Source: Acidobacteriota bacterium (GTDB lineage Bacteria; Acidobacteriota; Terriglobia; Acidiferrales; UBA7541). Taken from it: 64,000 bases of DNA. The stretch's first letter is position 1, and the number at the start of each line of letters is the position of its first letter. The stretch lies in assembly GCA_003223215.1 (NCBI GenBank), contig QHYH01000094.1, forward strand, positions 1-64,000. Reading direction: 5' to 3'. Shown here in pieces: positions 46,800 to 56,962 of this stretch. A model generated the notes under the pieces. The model saw nothing but the letters and a program-made list of their open reading frames with translations, ran no database searches and was not told the origin of the DNA. The position numbers and the translations under genes are program-made.

Positions 46800-47609
46800 A
46801 TGGTGAAACGATATTTGCTAGCCAGCGACTTCGACCAGACGCTCAGCTTCAACGACTCTGGGGTCGTCCTGAGCGAGCTCATCGGCTTTCACGGGTTTCA
46901 CGACAAGGTGAAAGGCCTGGCGGAGATCAACCTCGTGCAACAAGGCGCCGAGCTAAGCTATCTCATTCTGCATGACCCGGATTTCCGCCACGTCCGGCGC
47001 GAGCACCTCATCGAAACCGGCAAACGCATCCGCCTGAAGCACGACGTGGCGCTGTTCGCCCGCGCGCTCGATACCCTTGGCGAAGGTTACAAGTTCCACT
47101 TCAACGTGATCTCCGCCGCGCCGCAGGAGATCATTCAATCCGCGCTCGAAGGCATCGTTCCTCCGGATCACATCTTTGGCACGCGTTTCCGCTACAACGA
47201 CGCGGGCGAAGTGGCTTCCATCATTCGCGCATCGGCGGGCTGGGGCAAAATCACCGTGCTCGAGGAACTTCGCGCGAAGCTCGGCATCAGCCACGATCAG
47301 ATCATTTACATGGGCGACGGCAGCTCGGACTTGCCGGTGATGATGCACGTCAACCAGTACGACGGCCTGACGATCGCGGTTAGCGAGGCCAAGTTCATCA
47401 CGCGCGTCGCCAGGCGCACTGTGCTAAGCGACAACGCCATGAGCGTGCTCGTGCCGTTGATGGAAAAGGTCATGAATTGGGACTCGGCCAAAATTCGCAA
47501 GTTCTTTGCATCCAATGGGCTTACCTTGCTCGAGTGGGAAAAAGTACGCACCGACATGCTGACGATCCAGGAATCGGCGGAGCCGATAGCTGCTACGCCG
47601 ATGTCCTAG
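46800..47609 (+). CDS. HAD-family phosphatase
   Basis: 269 residues; ATG behind AAAAGGAG. HAD motif I reads [14 protein letters not shown], motif II lies around [11 protein letters not shown], motif III Lys in [11 protein letters not shown], and motif IV is [14 protein letters not shown]. This places it in the phosphoserine phosphatase-like branch of haloacid dehalogenase hydrolases, which remove phosphate from small metabolites. Substrate unknown. A strong terminator follows, so it is a single-gene unit. Confidence 0.85.
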   Translation: MVKRYLLASDFDQTLSFNDSGVVLSELIGFHGFHDKVKGLAEINLVQQGAELSYLILHDPDFRHVRREHLIETGKRIRLKHDVALFARALDTLGEGYKFHFNVISAAPQEIIQSALEGIVPPDHIFGTRFRYNDAGEVASIIRASAGWGKITVLEELRAKLGISHDQIIYMGDGSSDLPVMMHVNQYDGLTIAVSEAKFITRVARRTVLSDNAMSVLVPLMEKVMNWDSAKIRKFFASNGLTLLEWEKVRTDMLTIQESAEPIAATPMS

Positions 47610-47669
47610 CCCAACCTGGTAAGCGTTTCACTAGAAAAACCGCATTCGTTTCTCAAGTAAGGCAGAAAG

Positions 47670-47697
47670 GGCGGACTCCGGTCCGCCTTTTTTTTTT
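47670..47697 (+). terminator. Rho-independent terminator after the HAD gene
   Basis: GGCGGAC (47670-47676) pairs with GTCCGCC (47681-47687) around a TCCG loop and is followed by ten T (47688-47697). Confidence 0.9.
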
Positions 47698-47806
47698 GCA
47701 TACATTCGTGCGAAAAAACGAATCGTTCTGCAAGCCCTTCCTAAATGCATCGCCAAAGTGGATAATTCTCTGTTCGACATCCCGCGAAAGGGCGTTCTAT
47801 CGACTC

Positions 47807-49015
47807 ATGGCAACCGTCAAGGCGAAAAAGGGGGTCATCGGCATCCTCACTGGAGGAGGGGACGTCCCCGGCCTCAATCCTGCCATCCGCGCGGTCACGC
47901 TGCGCGCCCTGCGTGAAGGCTTTCAGGTCATTGGCATCCGCCACGGCTGGGCCGGCCTGGTCGACATGGTTCGCGAAAAGGATTACGACAATTCCGACAA
48001 TTATTTCCTGCTCGATGAAGAAACCGTCGATCGCGCGGGCCGCACCGGAGGCACGTTTCTCCATTCTTCGCGGACTAATCCTGGCCGTGTCGGCAAGTCT
48101 GCCGTCCCGGCGCACTTCAAAGACAAGTACACCGCGGAAAAGAACGACTTGACGCCCGAGGTTCTAAAGAATCTTTCCTGGCTCGGGATCGACACGCTCA
48201 TTCCCATCGGCGGCGACGACACGCTGAGCTACGGAGTCCGCCTCCATAAAGAAGGCTTCCGCGTCATTGGCATCCCCAAGACCATGGACAACGACGTTCC
48301 GGGCACCGACTACTGCATCGGCTTCAGCACCTGCGTCACTCGCACCATTCAGATGGTCAATAGCCTGCGGACCTCCGCCGGCTCCCACGAGCGCTTCATG
48401 GTTCTGGAAGTTTTCGGCCGCTACGCAGGATTCACCGCCATGCTTCCTACCATGGCGGGGGCCGCCAATCGCTGCGTTATTCCAGAGTTTAAATTCAATA
48501 TTGAGCGTCTGACCGAGCTGCTGGTCGACGACCGCCGCAAGAATCCCAGCCGCTACTCGATCGTTCTCGTTTCCGAAGGAGCCATGTTTGAAGGCGGCGA
48601 AATGGTCTTCGAAGGCGTTGAGGCAGACGCCTTCGGCCACAAAAAGCTCGGCGGCATCGGCGACATCGTTGCCGAAAAGGTCCGCGACCTTTCCGCCAAG
48701 TTCAACGGTGGCAAGAGAATTGACGTCATCAACCAGAAACTCGGTTACCTTGTCCGCTGCGGCGATCCCGACGCCATTGACTCCATCGCTCCCATGGCCT
48801 ACGGCAATCTGGCGCTCGATCTTCTTCTCAAAAATGTCGGCGGCCGCCTGGTGGTTCTGAAGAACGGCCACTATGACAACATTCCTCTCGAAACCGTCAC
48901 CGCTTCCAAGAAAGTCGTCAACGTCGAGGAACAATACAACACCGACCGTCTGCGCCCGCACTACAGCAGCTTCGATAAGCGTCCCCTCTTCATTATGACC
49001 AACGAAGTGACATAG
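47807..49015 (+). CDS. Phosphofructokinase, probably pyrophosphate-dependent
   Basis: 402 residues; ATG 47807 is chosen because family similarity starts there (VIGILTGGGDVPGLN) and a terminator lies upstream; the open frame is longer. It converts fructose 6-phosphate to the 1,6-bisphosphate. Two positions decide the phosphate donor: GGDDTL (135-140) has Asp138 where ATP enzymes have Gly, and PKTMDNDVPGTD has Lys158 where ATP enzymes have Gly. The Asp/Lys pair is the signature of PPi-dependent enzymes and of the mixed-substrate group III. Databases often name such proteins ATP-dependent 6-phosphofructokinase; I would expect PPi use and thus a reversible reaction. A weak ribosome site precedes it. 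Confidence 0.9.
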   Translation: MATVKAKKGVIGILTGGGDVPGLNPAIRAVTLRALREGFQVIGIRHGWAGLVDMVREKDYDNSDNYFLLDEETVDRAGRTGGTFLHSSRTNPGRVGKSAVPAHFKDKYTAEKNDLTPEVLKNLSWLGIDTLIPIGGDDTLSYGVRLHKEGFRVIGIPKTMDNDVPGTDYCIGFSTCVTRTIQMVNSLRTSAGSHERFMVLEVFGRYAGFTAMLPTMAGAANRCVIPEFKFNIERLTELLVDDRRKNPSRYSIVLVSEGAMFEGGEMVFEGVEADAFGHKKLGGIGDIVAEKVRDLSAKFNGGKRIDVINQKLGYLVRCGDPDAIDSIAPMAYGNLALDLLLKNVGGRLVVLKNGHYDNIPLETVTASKKVVNVEEQYNTDRLRPHYSSFDKRPLFIMTNEVT

Positions 49016-49147
49016 GCCGTTCGGTTCCGCTCAAACCACCTCTTCTAGGGGCGGCCTTGAGACCGCCGTCGCGAACTCCCTTGCCAACGCTGCCGGGATA
49101 GATATGATGGTTCGCGCAGGTCTTTCCGGAAGTCCTCGGGGGGCTCC

Positions 49148-50656
49148 ATTCACGTTCTCGGAATTGACGTCGGCACCGGCGGCACGCGCGCGGTCGTAAT
49201 CGATCAAACTGGTCGGCTCGCCTCTGCGGCCACGGAAGATCATCGGCCCTTTGCCTCGCCGCAGATTGGCTGGGCCGAGCAACAGCCCGAGGACTGGTGG
49301 CGCGCTACCTGTGTCGCCGTGCGCAAAGCGCTGACGAGCGCGAATCTCACTGGCAAAGACATCGCCTGTGTTGGCTTCTCCGGCCAGATGCACGGCGCGG
49401 TCCTTATCGATGAACGCGGGAATGTCGTTCGCCCCGCGCTCATCTGGTGCGACGTTCGCACCGAAAAACAATGCCGCGAACTCACGCGAGCCCTTGGCCT
49501 CGAGCGCCTGATTCAGCTCACCTCGAACCCCGCGCTTCCCAACTTCACTCTCACGAAAGTTCTCTGGGTCCGTGAAAACGAACCAGATCAATGGAACCGC
49601 GTGCGCTACCTTCTGCTCCCCAAGGACTACGTGCGCTTCTGCCTGACCGGCGTGCGCGCCACCGACATGGCCGACGCTTCCGGGACGCTGTTGCTCGATG
49701 TTTCCCGTCGCCGCTGGTCGTCAGAAATGCTGGGCGCGGCCGCGCTAGAAGAAAGCCTCTTGCCCGCGCTCCACGAATCTCCCGACATTTGCGCGAAAGT
49801 TTCCGCGGAAGGTGCGGCCGCAAGCGGTCTCGCTCTCGGCACTCCAGTCGTCGCTGGCGCCGGCGATCAAGCCGCTGGCGCGGTCGGCATGGGAATTGTC
49901 TCGCGAGGCACGGTTAGCGCCACCATTGGCACCTCCGGCGTCGTCTTCGCAGCCACCGATCGCCCCGCGCTCGATCCCCGTGGCCGCGTTCACACCTTTT
50001 GCCACGCGATTCCCGGCCGCTGGCACGTCATGGGCGTAACGCAAGCTGCCGGCCTCTCGCTGCGCTGGTTTCGCGACACGTTCACTGCCAGTTCGACCGG
50101 CGCTCCGGAGTCCTATGACCACCTCACCGCCGAAGCCGCCAAAGTCCCTCCCGGCTCCGACGGACTTCTCTGGACGCCCTATCTCATGGGCGAGCGCACG
50201 CCCCATCTCGACGGCAGCGCGCGCGGCGCGCTGGTCGGCATCACTGCTTCGCACACGCGCGGCCACATCGTTCGCGCCATACTCGAAGGCGTCGCCTTCA
50301 GTCTTCGCGATACTTTCACTCTGTTTCAGGAGATGAACGTTCCCGTGCAATGCATCCGCCTGGGCGGCGGCGGCGCGCGCTCACCGCTTTGGCGCCAGAT
50401 TCAGGCCGATGTCTACGGCCATGCAGTAGAAATCGTCGAAGCCGAAGAAGGCGCTGCGTACGGTGCCGCGCTTCTCGCTGCCGTTGGCGCTGGCGTGTGG
50501 CCCTCCGTAGATGCGGCTTGCGCCGCCGCGGTGCGCGTCGCCTCGCGGATTGACCCTGAGCCTCGAGGCATGGCCACTCTCAACGCCAGCTATGCAGCTT
50601 TTCGCCGCGTCTACCCTGCGACTCGGCAGGTCTTGACTCCATCTCCTTCGTCTTAA
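49148..50656 (+). CDS. xylB: Xylulokinase, 5' end irregular
   Basis: FGGY carbohydrate kinase phosphorylating D-xylulose. Family blocks: IHVLGIDVGTGGTRAVVID, GWAEQQPEDWW, GFSGQMHGAVLID (typical of XylB), AGAGDQAAGAVGMG with the catalytic Asp, GTSGVVFA, TPYLMGERTPH and RLGGGGARSPLWRQI. Similarity starts at 49148, but this frame has no ATG, GTG or TTG before the first conserved block. ATG at 49104/49107 lies in another frame and would join it if the G-run 49138-49143 had one more G. So either an ATT start, a real one-base deletion, or a homopolymer error. The first standard start inside (49319) would remove the phosphate-binding loop. Confidence 0.85.
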   Translation: MHVLGIDVGTGGTRAVVIDQTGRLASAATEDHRPFASPQIGWAEQQPEDWWRATCVAVRKALTSANLTGKDIACVGFSGQMHGAVLIDERGNVVRPALIWCDVRTEKQCRELTRALGLERLIQLTSNPALPNFTLTKVLWVRENEPDQWNRVRYLLLPKDYVRFCLTGVRATDMADASGTLLLDVSRRRWSSEMLGAAALEESLLPALHESPDICAKVSAEGAAASGLALGTPVVAGAGDQAAGAVGMGIVSRGTVSATIGTSGVVFAATDRPALDPRGRVHTFCHAIPGRWHVMGVTQAAGLSLRWFRDTFTASSTGAPESYDHLTAEAAKVPPGSDGLLWTPYLMGERTPHLDGSARGALVGITASHTRGHIVRAILEGVAFSLRDTFTLFQEMNVPVQCIRLGGGGARSPLWRQIQADVYGHAVEIVEAEEGAAYGAALLAAVGAGVWPSVDAACAAAVRVASRIDPEPRGMATLNASYAAFRRVYPATRQVLTPSPSS

Positions 50657-50841
50657 GGAACTTGTCGAAGATTTCTCCTTCATTCTTATTTCCGAGCGAA
50701 AGCTGGAATCTCTCTTCCAGCAAAAGCCTATCTCTCGCAGACAACCTTGCTTCGGATCCTCTCATCTGTGCCAAAATGTTCCGGATCTCAGTCTTGGCGC
50801 ATCAAATAACTGTTACACTTAGGGTTTCGAGGACTTGCGTG

Positions 50842-51630
50842 ATGCTTTTTCGACTTTGCATTGCCTTTGCCCTCATCGCCTTCTCGTTGCTCGCCAGCCC
50901 GACACCGCAGCAAGTGGCGCCAGAACCGAGTCCTCTTGTGCCTCAGCCCGCGGCTTCCGCGCCCGCTGGCGCTATGACCGTCTATGTCAGCGATTTTGAT
51001 TTGGACTTCGTTCGCCGCAAGCCATCTCCCAAACCGGCGCCTCGTATTTCCCCGCCCCCGAGGACTCGAAGCACCTCACGTTCTCCTTCCGGTGTCCCCA
51101 GACTAGGTCCCCCGGCTTCGACGTCCGAATCTTCGGAATCTCAAAGTTCCGACTCGTCAGACGCTTCCACCGAAGAAACGCCCGCCGAGCAGGCCAACGC
51201 GCTGATCCACGCCGTTTCGGAAAACATCATCCGGGCTCTCATAGAAGCCGGCTACGATGTTCGCCGTCTCCCTGCGGGGGCTCCGCTTCCCCAGAGCGGA
51301 CTCCGCATCCGCGGCGTTTTTGCCGAGGCCGATGAGCAAAATCGCGCGCGCCGCCTTCTCGTGGGGGGTGAACCAGTGGGCCCGAACATCATTCTTTATG
51401 TCGGCGTCAACAACCTCAAAACTCCCGGGCAGCCGCTCTACGAACTCGCAAGTCCCCCCGCTCCTGACCCTCGCCACGGTCCCGTCATCACCGTGACTTC
51501 CTACGTTCCCGCCGAGCGTTTTGAGCTGTCCCGCGACCCCTCCGGCGACGAACTCAAGAAAGTCGCCGCGAAAGTCGCCGCCGATCTCACTGCGCTCGTC
51601 AGCGCCAATCGCCTCTCCCTCACGCAATAG
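50842..51630 (+). CDS. Exported DUF4410-like protein
   Basis: 262 residues from ATG 50842; GTG 50839 is possible. A signal peptide (LFRLCIAFALIAFSLLAS) is followed by a DUF4410-like start (MTVYVSDFDLDFV), a low-complexity Pro/Ser linker at about 55-115, and a folded C-terminal part (ANALIHAVSENIIRALIEAGYDVRRL, GLRIRGVFAEADEQNRARRL, LKKVAAKVAADLTALV). DUF4410 proteins are periplasmic and of unknown function. No operon partner is obvious except the membrane protein that follows 161 bases later. Confidence 0.7.
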   Translation: MLFRLCIAFALIAFSLLASPTPQQVAPEPSPLVPQPAASAPAGAMTVYVSDFDLDFVRRKPSPKPAPRISPPPRTRSTSRSPSGVPRLGPPASTSESSESQSSDSSDASTEETPAEQANALIHAVSENIIRALIEAGYDVRRLPAGAPLPQSGLRIRGVFAEADEQNRARRLLVGGEPVGPNIILYVGVNNLKTPGQPLYELASPPAPDPRHGPVITVTSYVPAERFELSRDPSGDELKKVAAKVAADLTALVSANRLSLTQ

Positions 51631-51791
51631 GGACGTTGGAAAGGTACACCGCGTCGTCTTCATCGGGCGCAAGAAAGATGTCGGCGCTCAAACAAGCGGG
51701 GCCGCACCTGCCCGCTCGGGCAGGTGCAATTTCGGCTTCCGTTCTCCGGCAAAAACCTGGGACCTAGGCCTATCGACCCTACAATGAAGTC

Positions 51792-54323
51792 ATGGCCCAG
51801 CCGTCGAAAGTCGGCCCCGTCATTCTGACCATTTTCGCCTTTCCTTTCCTGGGCGGTGGCCTCTTCTTCATTTTCGCCCTGACGGTTGCAAGCCGGAATT
51901 TCAAGCCCGCCGATCTCGCACTCCGCTTAGACATGGCTTCCTTCTTCTTCCTGGTCGGCGCGGGACTCCTCTTTGCCGCCTTCAAAGCGTACGGTTTTCT
52001 GAAGAAGCAAGCCGCGCTTCAGGAAGCAAATCCGCTTTCACCGTGGCTATGGCGGGCCGACTGGGCTGCGAGCCGCGCCGAAGGTGCGAACAAAAGGCGC
52101 TATATCAGCGCCTGGATCGCTGCGGTGTTCGTCAATCTCATCACCGCTCCTTTCATGTTTGGCAGGATCCCCGAGTTGCTTCGCCAAGGCGATCCCCGAG
52201 CTTTTATTTTGTTGGCCTTCTGTTCCTTTGGAGCCATCCTGACAATCAACGCCATCCGCGCGACCATCCGTCACGGGCGCTTTGGCAGCTCCTATTTCGA
52301 ATTCGATTCGCTACCCATTTGTCCCGGCCGGCGCATGACCGGCAGGATTCAACTGCGGTTTCAAACGCTAGCCGCGCACGGCATCGATTTGCGCCTGAGC
52401 TGCGTCCGCCGCATCGTCAGCGGCTCAGGGAATAGCCGTGCCGTGAGCAATGCGACGTTGTGCCAAGCAGACAAGAACGTTCCTTCGGGGGCCATCGAGC
52501 CCGGGCCGCTCGGTCGTGCCATCCCCGTGGATTTTGAAGTTCCCGCGGACGGCCTCATCACCGATCACAGCAATGCCGATGATCAGATTCTTTGGCTCCT
52601 CCACGCGCAAGCTGACGTTCCCGGCGCGGACTACTCCGACGATTTCGAGTTGCCGGTCTTTCGAACCGCCGACTCCCCCGAGCCCGCCAGCGATTCCGCC
52701 TCACAAGCTAACGCAAGCAGTCTCGGCTCCTTTGGTTTCGCCGCGGAGAAAAGCACCGACGCCGATTCCGGAGCCGTTGCGCAACCGGCGCGAACCAAAG
52801 TCGTCGTCTCCATGCATGATGGCGGCACTGAATTTTATTTCCCGCCTCTTCGCACGCCGGCCCGCGCGCTGCTGCTCTTTGTCGTCTCCGCGGCTTTTAC
52901 GGGCGCTGTGTATGCCTTGCTTCACAACCGTGTTCCCCTGCTTTTCACGGCCATGTTTGCTTTAGGCGATCTCTTGGTACTTTTTGGATTTTTGCACGTA
53001 GCCTTCGGCAGCGCCCGGATTTTTGCCGGCAACGGAGAAATCCAGTCGCGGGGCGGCGTGCTCGGCTTCGGCGCGCTGCGGCGAACTCCGTTCGCCGAAA
53101 TCGCCTCGATTCTCCCGGTGGCCGGGCCGTCGCAAGGCAGCGGCTCGGATAATTCGGTATACTCCATTCAATTACGCACAAAAAGCGGCAAAAAGTTCAC
53201 GCTCGCCGACGAAATCAGCAGCCGGCTCGAAGCACGCTGGATCGTTTCCCAGCTCGAAACGGTCGCCAGGCTGAAGCTGGACACCCACGTGGAAGTAAAT
53301 CTGCCTCTCGGCGTCCGGGCACAGCCCGCACAATTACGGACTCCCCAGACCGGCATCCGCGTGCAAACCAGCGGCTCCTCCTGGGTGCCTTTCGCGGTTT
53401 TTGGCGCCTTCTTGCTCGCTCTTTTTGCTTGGCAGACCAACAGGTGGTCTGGCCGGAGCCGCAGCGTGCGCGCAAACAGCTCGCGGACGGCAACCTTGCC
53501 ACGGCCAAGACCGGTTGCACCGCGTGTATTTTCCGGGCCGCTCACTGACGGCCACATCGAGCGCGTGCTCGCCTTGCCGGCACAAGCTCAGGCGGAGGAA
53601 CTCTTCGAACGCGCCATTGGTCATGACGCACGCGCGCTGGAGATTTTTGGCCAGCAGGTCGACGGCTGGATCGGGCACATCAACCGGAGTGACCGTGTGG
53701 CGCAACTGCTCGAGCGCGCACAATTCTCCAAAGACTTACGCATTCGCATCGCGCAAATGGACTTGAGCCTGGCCGTCGAGGGCTTCCATGAAAACGAGCA
53801 GGCCGCCGATTCGCTGATCGCTCGCGCAAGCATGGATCCGCAACACCGTGCATGGGCTGTGTATTACCTCGGAATGCTGGCCGGGCGTGGCGTGGACTAC
53901 GATCGGATCCACAAGGTGCTGCTTGACTACGCGCGGAATGACCAAGAACCGAATGTGCGCCAGTGGGCGGTCGAAGGCTTGCGTTTCCTGGGCAAGGACG
54001 AAGTCGTCGACGAACTGTTCACTTCGTTCACGCAAGATCCTTCCATGAATGTCCGCGACCGCGCCGGCTGCAACATTTCCGACTGCGGAGTTTTCACTCG
54101 CAAGCAGCGCATGCGCATGGTTCCGAAATTCATCGAATTAGCGTCGCAGCCGAACCTCTCTCCGCAGATGCGCGGCTGGTGTTTCATGGCTCTCCGTGAA
54201 ATCACGGACGAAAATCTTCCTTCTGACGCGGACGCTTGGAATCGCTGGCACGCCGATCACGGCGCGGAAAGAATGGCCGAGTTCGAACGCATCGAATGGT
54301 GGCAAGTCCGCGGCGACGAGTAG
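51792..54323 (+). CDS. Large membrane protein with HEAT-like C-terminal repeats
   Basis: 843 residues. Two helices at the start (VILTIFAFPFLGGGLFFIFAL and ASFFFLVGAGLLFAAFKAY), two more at about 107-150, two at about 355-400 and one at about 537-550 (WVPFAVFGAFLLALFAW). Between them lie soluble parts including YFEFDSLPICPGRRMTGRI, as in DUF3592-type proteins. The last 270 residues are helical HEAT-like repeats (HIERVLALPAQAQAEELFE, AWAVYYLGMLAGRG, VRQWAVEGLRFLGKDEVVDEL, MRGWCFMALREITDENLP). The function is not known to me; a membrane scaffold with a protein-binding tail is the obvious guess. Confidence 0.7.
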   Translation: MAQPSKVGPVILTIFAFPFLGGGLFFIFALTVASRNFKPADLALRLDMASFFFLVGAGLLFAAFKAYGFLKKQAALQEANPLSPWLWRADWAASRAEGANKRRYISAWIAAVFVNLITAPFMFGRIPELLRQGDPRAFILLAFCSFGAILTINAIRATIRHGRFGSSYFEFDSLPICPGRRMTGRIQLRFQTLAAHGIDLRLSCVRRIVSGSGNSRAVSNATLCQADKNVPSGAIEPGPLGRAIPVDFEVPADGLITDHSNADDQILWLLHAQADVPGADYSDDFELPVFRTADSPEPASDSASQANASSLGSFGFAAEKSTDADSGAVAQPARTKVVVSMHDGGTEFYFPPLRTPARALLLFVVSAAFTGAVYALLHNRVPLLFTAMFALGDLLVLFGFLHVAFGSARIFAGNGEIQSRGGVLGFGALRRTPFAEIASILPVAGPSQGSGSDNSVYSIQLRTKSGKKFTLADEISSRLEARWIVSQLETVARLKLDTHVEVNLPLGVRAQPAQLRTPQTGIRVQTSGSSWVPFAVFGAFLLALFAWQTNRWSGRSRSVRANSSRTATLPRPRPVAPRVFSGPLTDGHIERVLALPAQAQAEELFERAIGHDARALEIFGQQVDGWIGHINRSDRVAQLLERAQFSKDLRIRIAQMDLSLAVEGFHENEQAADSLIARASMDPQHRAWAVYYLGMLAGRGVDYDRIHKVLLDYARNDQEPNVRQWAVEGLRFLGKDEVVDELFTSFTQDPSMNVRDRAGCNISDCGVFTRKQRMRMVPKFIELASQPNLSPQMRGWCFMALREITDENLPSDADAWNRWHADHGAERMAEFERIEWWQVRGDE

Positions 54324-54429
54324 CTTCAATCAAATCCATTTTGGCGATCCATCCGCAATTATACCAGCGCGAAAATCTGCGTTCCGCAATCCTCGCGCCT
54401 GGATCTGCCAGATTTTGCTTTGCCCCGCG

Positions 54430-55755
54430 CTAGTCTGAGCTAAGCAACGGCTCTAAAGCGAGCGTCTCCCGCCGCGCAATATCGGAAGTTATCGTTCGCG
54501 ATCCCGTATACAACACTCCCGCCAACACCGCCGAGAAAATGGGAATAATCAGCATGGCTTGTTGCAAACCAATCGCGCGAAAAGATTCCGTCACCGCCGA
54601 CGAGCCCGCCAAGACCGCCGCGCGGTGAGCCAGCAAGTCGCTTATGCGGCCAGTCAACAGCGGCCCGAACGAAGCGCCGCACAGGTACATGGCCATGAAA
54701 TAAATGGCCATGGTGATGCCGCGCTGATTGGGTGCCACGAGGTCTTGAATGGCGGAATACACCAATCCGTAATAGCTGGTCAAAACAGCGTAGGTAAGCA
54801 GAAGGAAAATGATTCCTTTGAGCAGAGACCCGGGCGGCTGCAGGATGCCCAGACACGACAGTGGCACCGCCATAAGCGCCGCGATTGCGGCACACAGCAT
54901 GCGCCCGTCCTTGCGTCGTTGGACGATGAAATCGCCGGCGTACCCCGCGCCCAAACCCCCAGCGAACCCTCCGACAAGAAAAACCACACCCGTCGCGATG
55001 CCCGAGGAGGCCAGCGAAAGCCCGTGAACCCGGCTCAGAAACGCCGGCAGGAATATAGCGATGGCGTACATATTAAAGTTGAGAAAAACCCCGGAAGCAA
55101 TGATCCACCACAGCGTCGGAAGGCGGAGCAAGCCGAGCGCCGATGTGCCGACTGCGGGAACGGGATGCGTTTCACTGGCGCCGCGCCGCGGTTCCTCGAG
55201 CATCAGCAATGTTGGAACAAGCACGAGCGCTGGCGCCGCCGCCACGACCATGGCTGCCCGCCAGCCGTGCGCCTGCGCCAGCGGACCGCTCGAGAAGTAC
55301 GCCAGCGCCCCGCCAAATGGCACGCCCAACATGAACAACGCCAGCACGCGCGAGCGCTTGTCGGCCGGGAAAAGGTCCCCGAGCCAGCTCGTCGCCGCCG
55401 GAGCGCACGTTGCTTCTCCGAGTCCCACTCCCACGCGCGAAATCAGAAGAATCGAAAAATTTGTCGCGATCGCCGCGCACGCCGTCAGTGACGCCCACAC
55501 GACCAATCCCCAGGCCAGCAGTTTTTTGCGGCTTCCGGAATCGGCGATGCGTCCCAGCGGCACGCCCATAATCGCGTAGAGCCAGATAAACACGCTTCCC
55601 AGCAGGCCAATCTGCATATCGCTCAGATGGAATTCCCGGCGCATGGGCTCGACCAGCGCTCCCGGAACATGCCGGTCGTAAAAATTCAGAATGTTGATGG
55701 CAAATAAAACGAGGACAGCAAAAAACACACCCTTTTTCTTGGCGTTAGGCATCAA
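54430..55755 (-). CDS. MFS transporter
   Basis: 441 residues with twelve predicted helices. Major facilitator signatures: [19 protein letters not shown] in helix 1, [11 protein letters not shown] between helices 2 and 3 (motif A), [19 protein letters not shown] in helix 4, and [15 protein letters not shown] in the middle loop. The form is close to the Spinster-like branch. Substrate unknown; the neighbours (sugar kinases) make a sugar or organic-acid substrate conceivable. The gene converges on the HEAT-repeat protein and is divergent from the ROK kinase. Confidence 0.85.
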   Translation of the reverse strand: MMPNAKKKGVFFAVLVLFAINILNFYDRHVPGALVEPMRREFHLSDMQIGLLGSVFIWLYAIMGVPLGRIADSGSRKKLLAWGLVVWASLTACAAIATNFSILLISRVGVGLGEATCAPAATSWLGDLFPADKRSRVLALFMLGVPFGGALAYFSSGPLAQAHGWRAAMVVAAAPALVLVPTLLMLEEPRRGASETHPVPAVGTSALGLLRLPTLWWIIASGVFLNFNMYAIAIFLPAFLSRVHGLSLASSGIATGVVFLVGGFAGGLGAGYAGDFIVQRRKDGRMLCAAIAALMAVPLSCLGILQPPGSLLKGIIFLLLTYAVLTSYYGLVYSAIQDLVAPNQRGITMAIYFMAMYLCGASFGPLLTGRISDLLAHRAAVLAGSSAVTESFRAIGLQQAMLIIPIFSAVLAGVLYTGSRTITSDIARRETLALEPLLSSD

Positions 55756-55920
55756 GGCCTCAAGATGCTACCACACCAACCTTTTCCCGCCCCCAAACGA
55801 TTAAAGACGAGTCTAAAAAGACGAGTCTATCCGCGTCACCATTTCATCCCGCGAACTACGCCGCGCCACTGCACCAGCTTGCAGGATAGAATGCTCCCCG
55901 GTCGAAAGGGGACAGGCACG

Positions 55921-56844
55921 ATGGCTCTTCGAAAAGATGATTCCCTGCGCATTGGTGTGGATCTCGGCGGCACAAAAATTGAGTTTGTCACCCTCGAGCG
56001 CGACGGAACCGAGCTGTACCGCCATCGCATTCCGACTCCACGCTTTGAATACGACGGAACGGTTCGCGCCATAGCAGACGGCGTAAAAGAAATGGAGAAG
56101 CAACTCGGGCGGACCGCAACTGTTGGTGTGGGGATCCCAGGCACGGTCTCCACGCGGACCAGACTCGTGAAAAACGCCAACTCCACGTGGCTGAACGGCA
56201 AACCTTTCGATAAGGATTTAAGCCAAGCGCTCGGTCGCGAAGTCCGCTGCGCCAACGATGCGAACTGCCTGGCGGTTTCCGAAGCCACTGACGGCGCCGG
56301 AGTGGGCAGGCATGTCGTGTTTGCGGTGATTCTCGGAACAGGCTGCGGCGGAGGAATCGCCGTGGATGGACGCGTCCATGGCGGCTCGAACGGCGTCGCC
56401 GGAGAGTGGGGCCACAACACGCTGCCGTGGATGCGGGCAGAGGAATTTCCCGGCCCGCCGTGCTACTGCGGGAAAAACGGCTGCGTCGAAACGTGGATTT
56501 CCGGAACCGGATTGGAGAAAGACTTCGAGCGCGCCACAAGAGTTTCCTTGCGCGGCCCGGAGATTATCGCGCGGAGCGAAGCAGGAGAACCTGACGCGCT
56601 CGACGCGCTCGAGCGATTCGAAGATCGCCTGGCGCGCGGGCTGGCAGGCGTCATCAATCTGCTCGATCCCGACGTGATTGTGATGGGCGGTGGAGCTTCG
56701 CAAATCCCGCGCATCTACAAAAACGTTCCGCCACGCCTAAAGGAATACGTTTTTGGAAAAGAGGCAGACACGCCGCTCGTGCCGGCAAAGCACGGCGACT
56801 CGAGCGGAGTGCGCGGCGCGGCCTGGCTCTGGCCGCTCGAATAG
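55921..56844 (+). CDS. ROK-family sugar kinase
   Basis: 307 residues from ATG 55921 with AAAGGGGA upstream; the frame is open further left without similarity. ATP-binding [12 protein letters not shown] near the N-terminus, [10 protein letters not shown], catalytic Asp114 in [20 protein letters not shown], and the ROK zinc site: His165 in [10 protein letters not shown] with Cys181, Cys183 and Cys188 in CYCGKNGC, followed by VETWISG. It phosphorylates a hexose, fructose or glucose being most usual for this shape; the sequence alone does not decide. Confidence 0.88.
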   Translation: MALRKDDSLRIGVDLGGTKIEFVTLERDGTELYRHRIPTPRFEYDGTVRAIADGVKEMEKQLGRTATVGVGIPGTVSTRTRLVKNANSTWLNGKPFDKDLSQALGREVRCANDANCLAVSEATDGAGVGRHVVFAVILGTGCGGGIAVDGRVHGGSNGVAGEWGHNTLPWMRAEEFPGPPCYCGKNGCVETWISGTGLEKDFERATRVSLRGPEIIARSEAGEPDALDALERFEDRLARGLAGVINLLDPDVIVMGGGASQIPRIYKNVPPRLKEYVFGKEADTPLVPAKHGDSSGVRGAAWLWPLE

Positions 56845-56962
56845 AATCTTGTCGCTGTTCTCTAATCCGCGATCGTCTTCGTCGAAAAACAGCTATGTTT
56901 GGGGTCAGGCGGAGGATATTCTTGCAAAATGAGATTCGGATAGGTTGCACGTGGAGGATTTG

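Noticed and set aside
47477-47806. N-terminal extension of the phosphofructokinase
   Set aside because: It would run through the terminator at 47670-47697 and has no similarity; ATG 47807 fits the family start.
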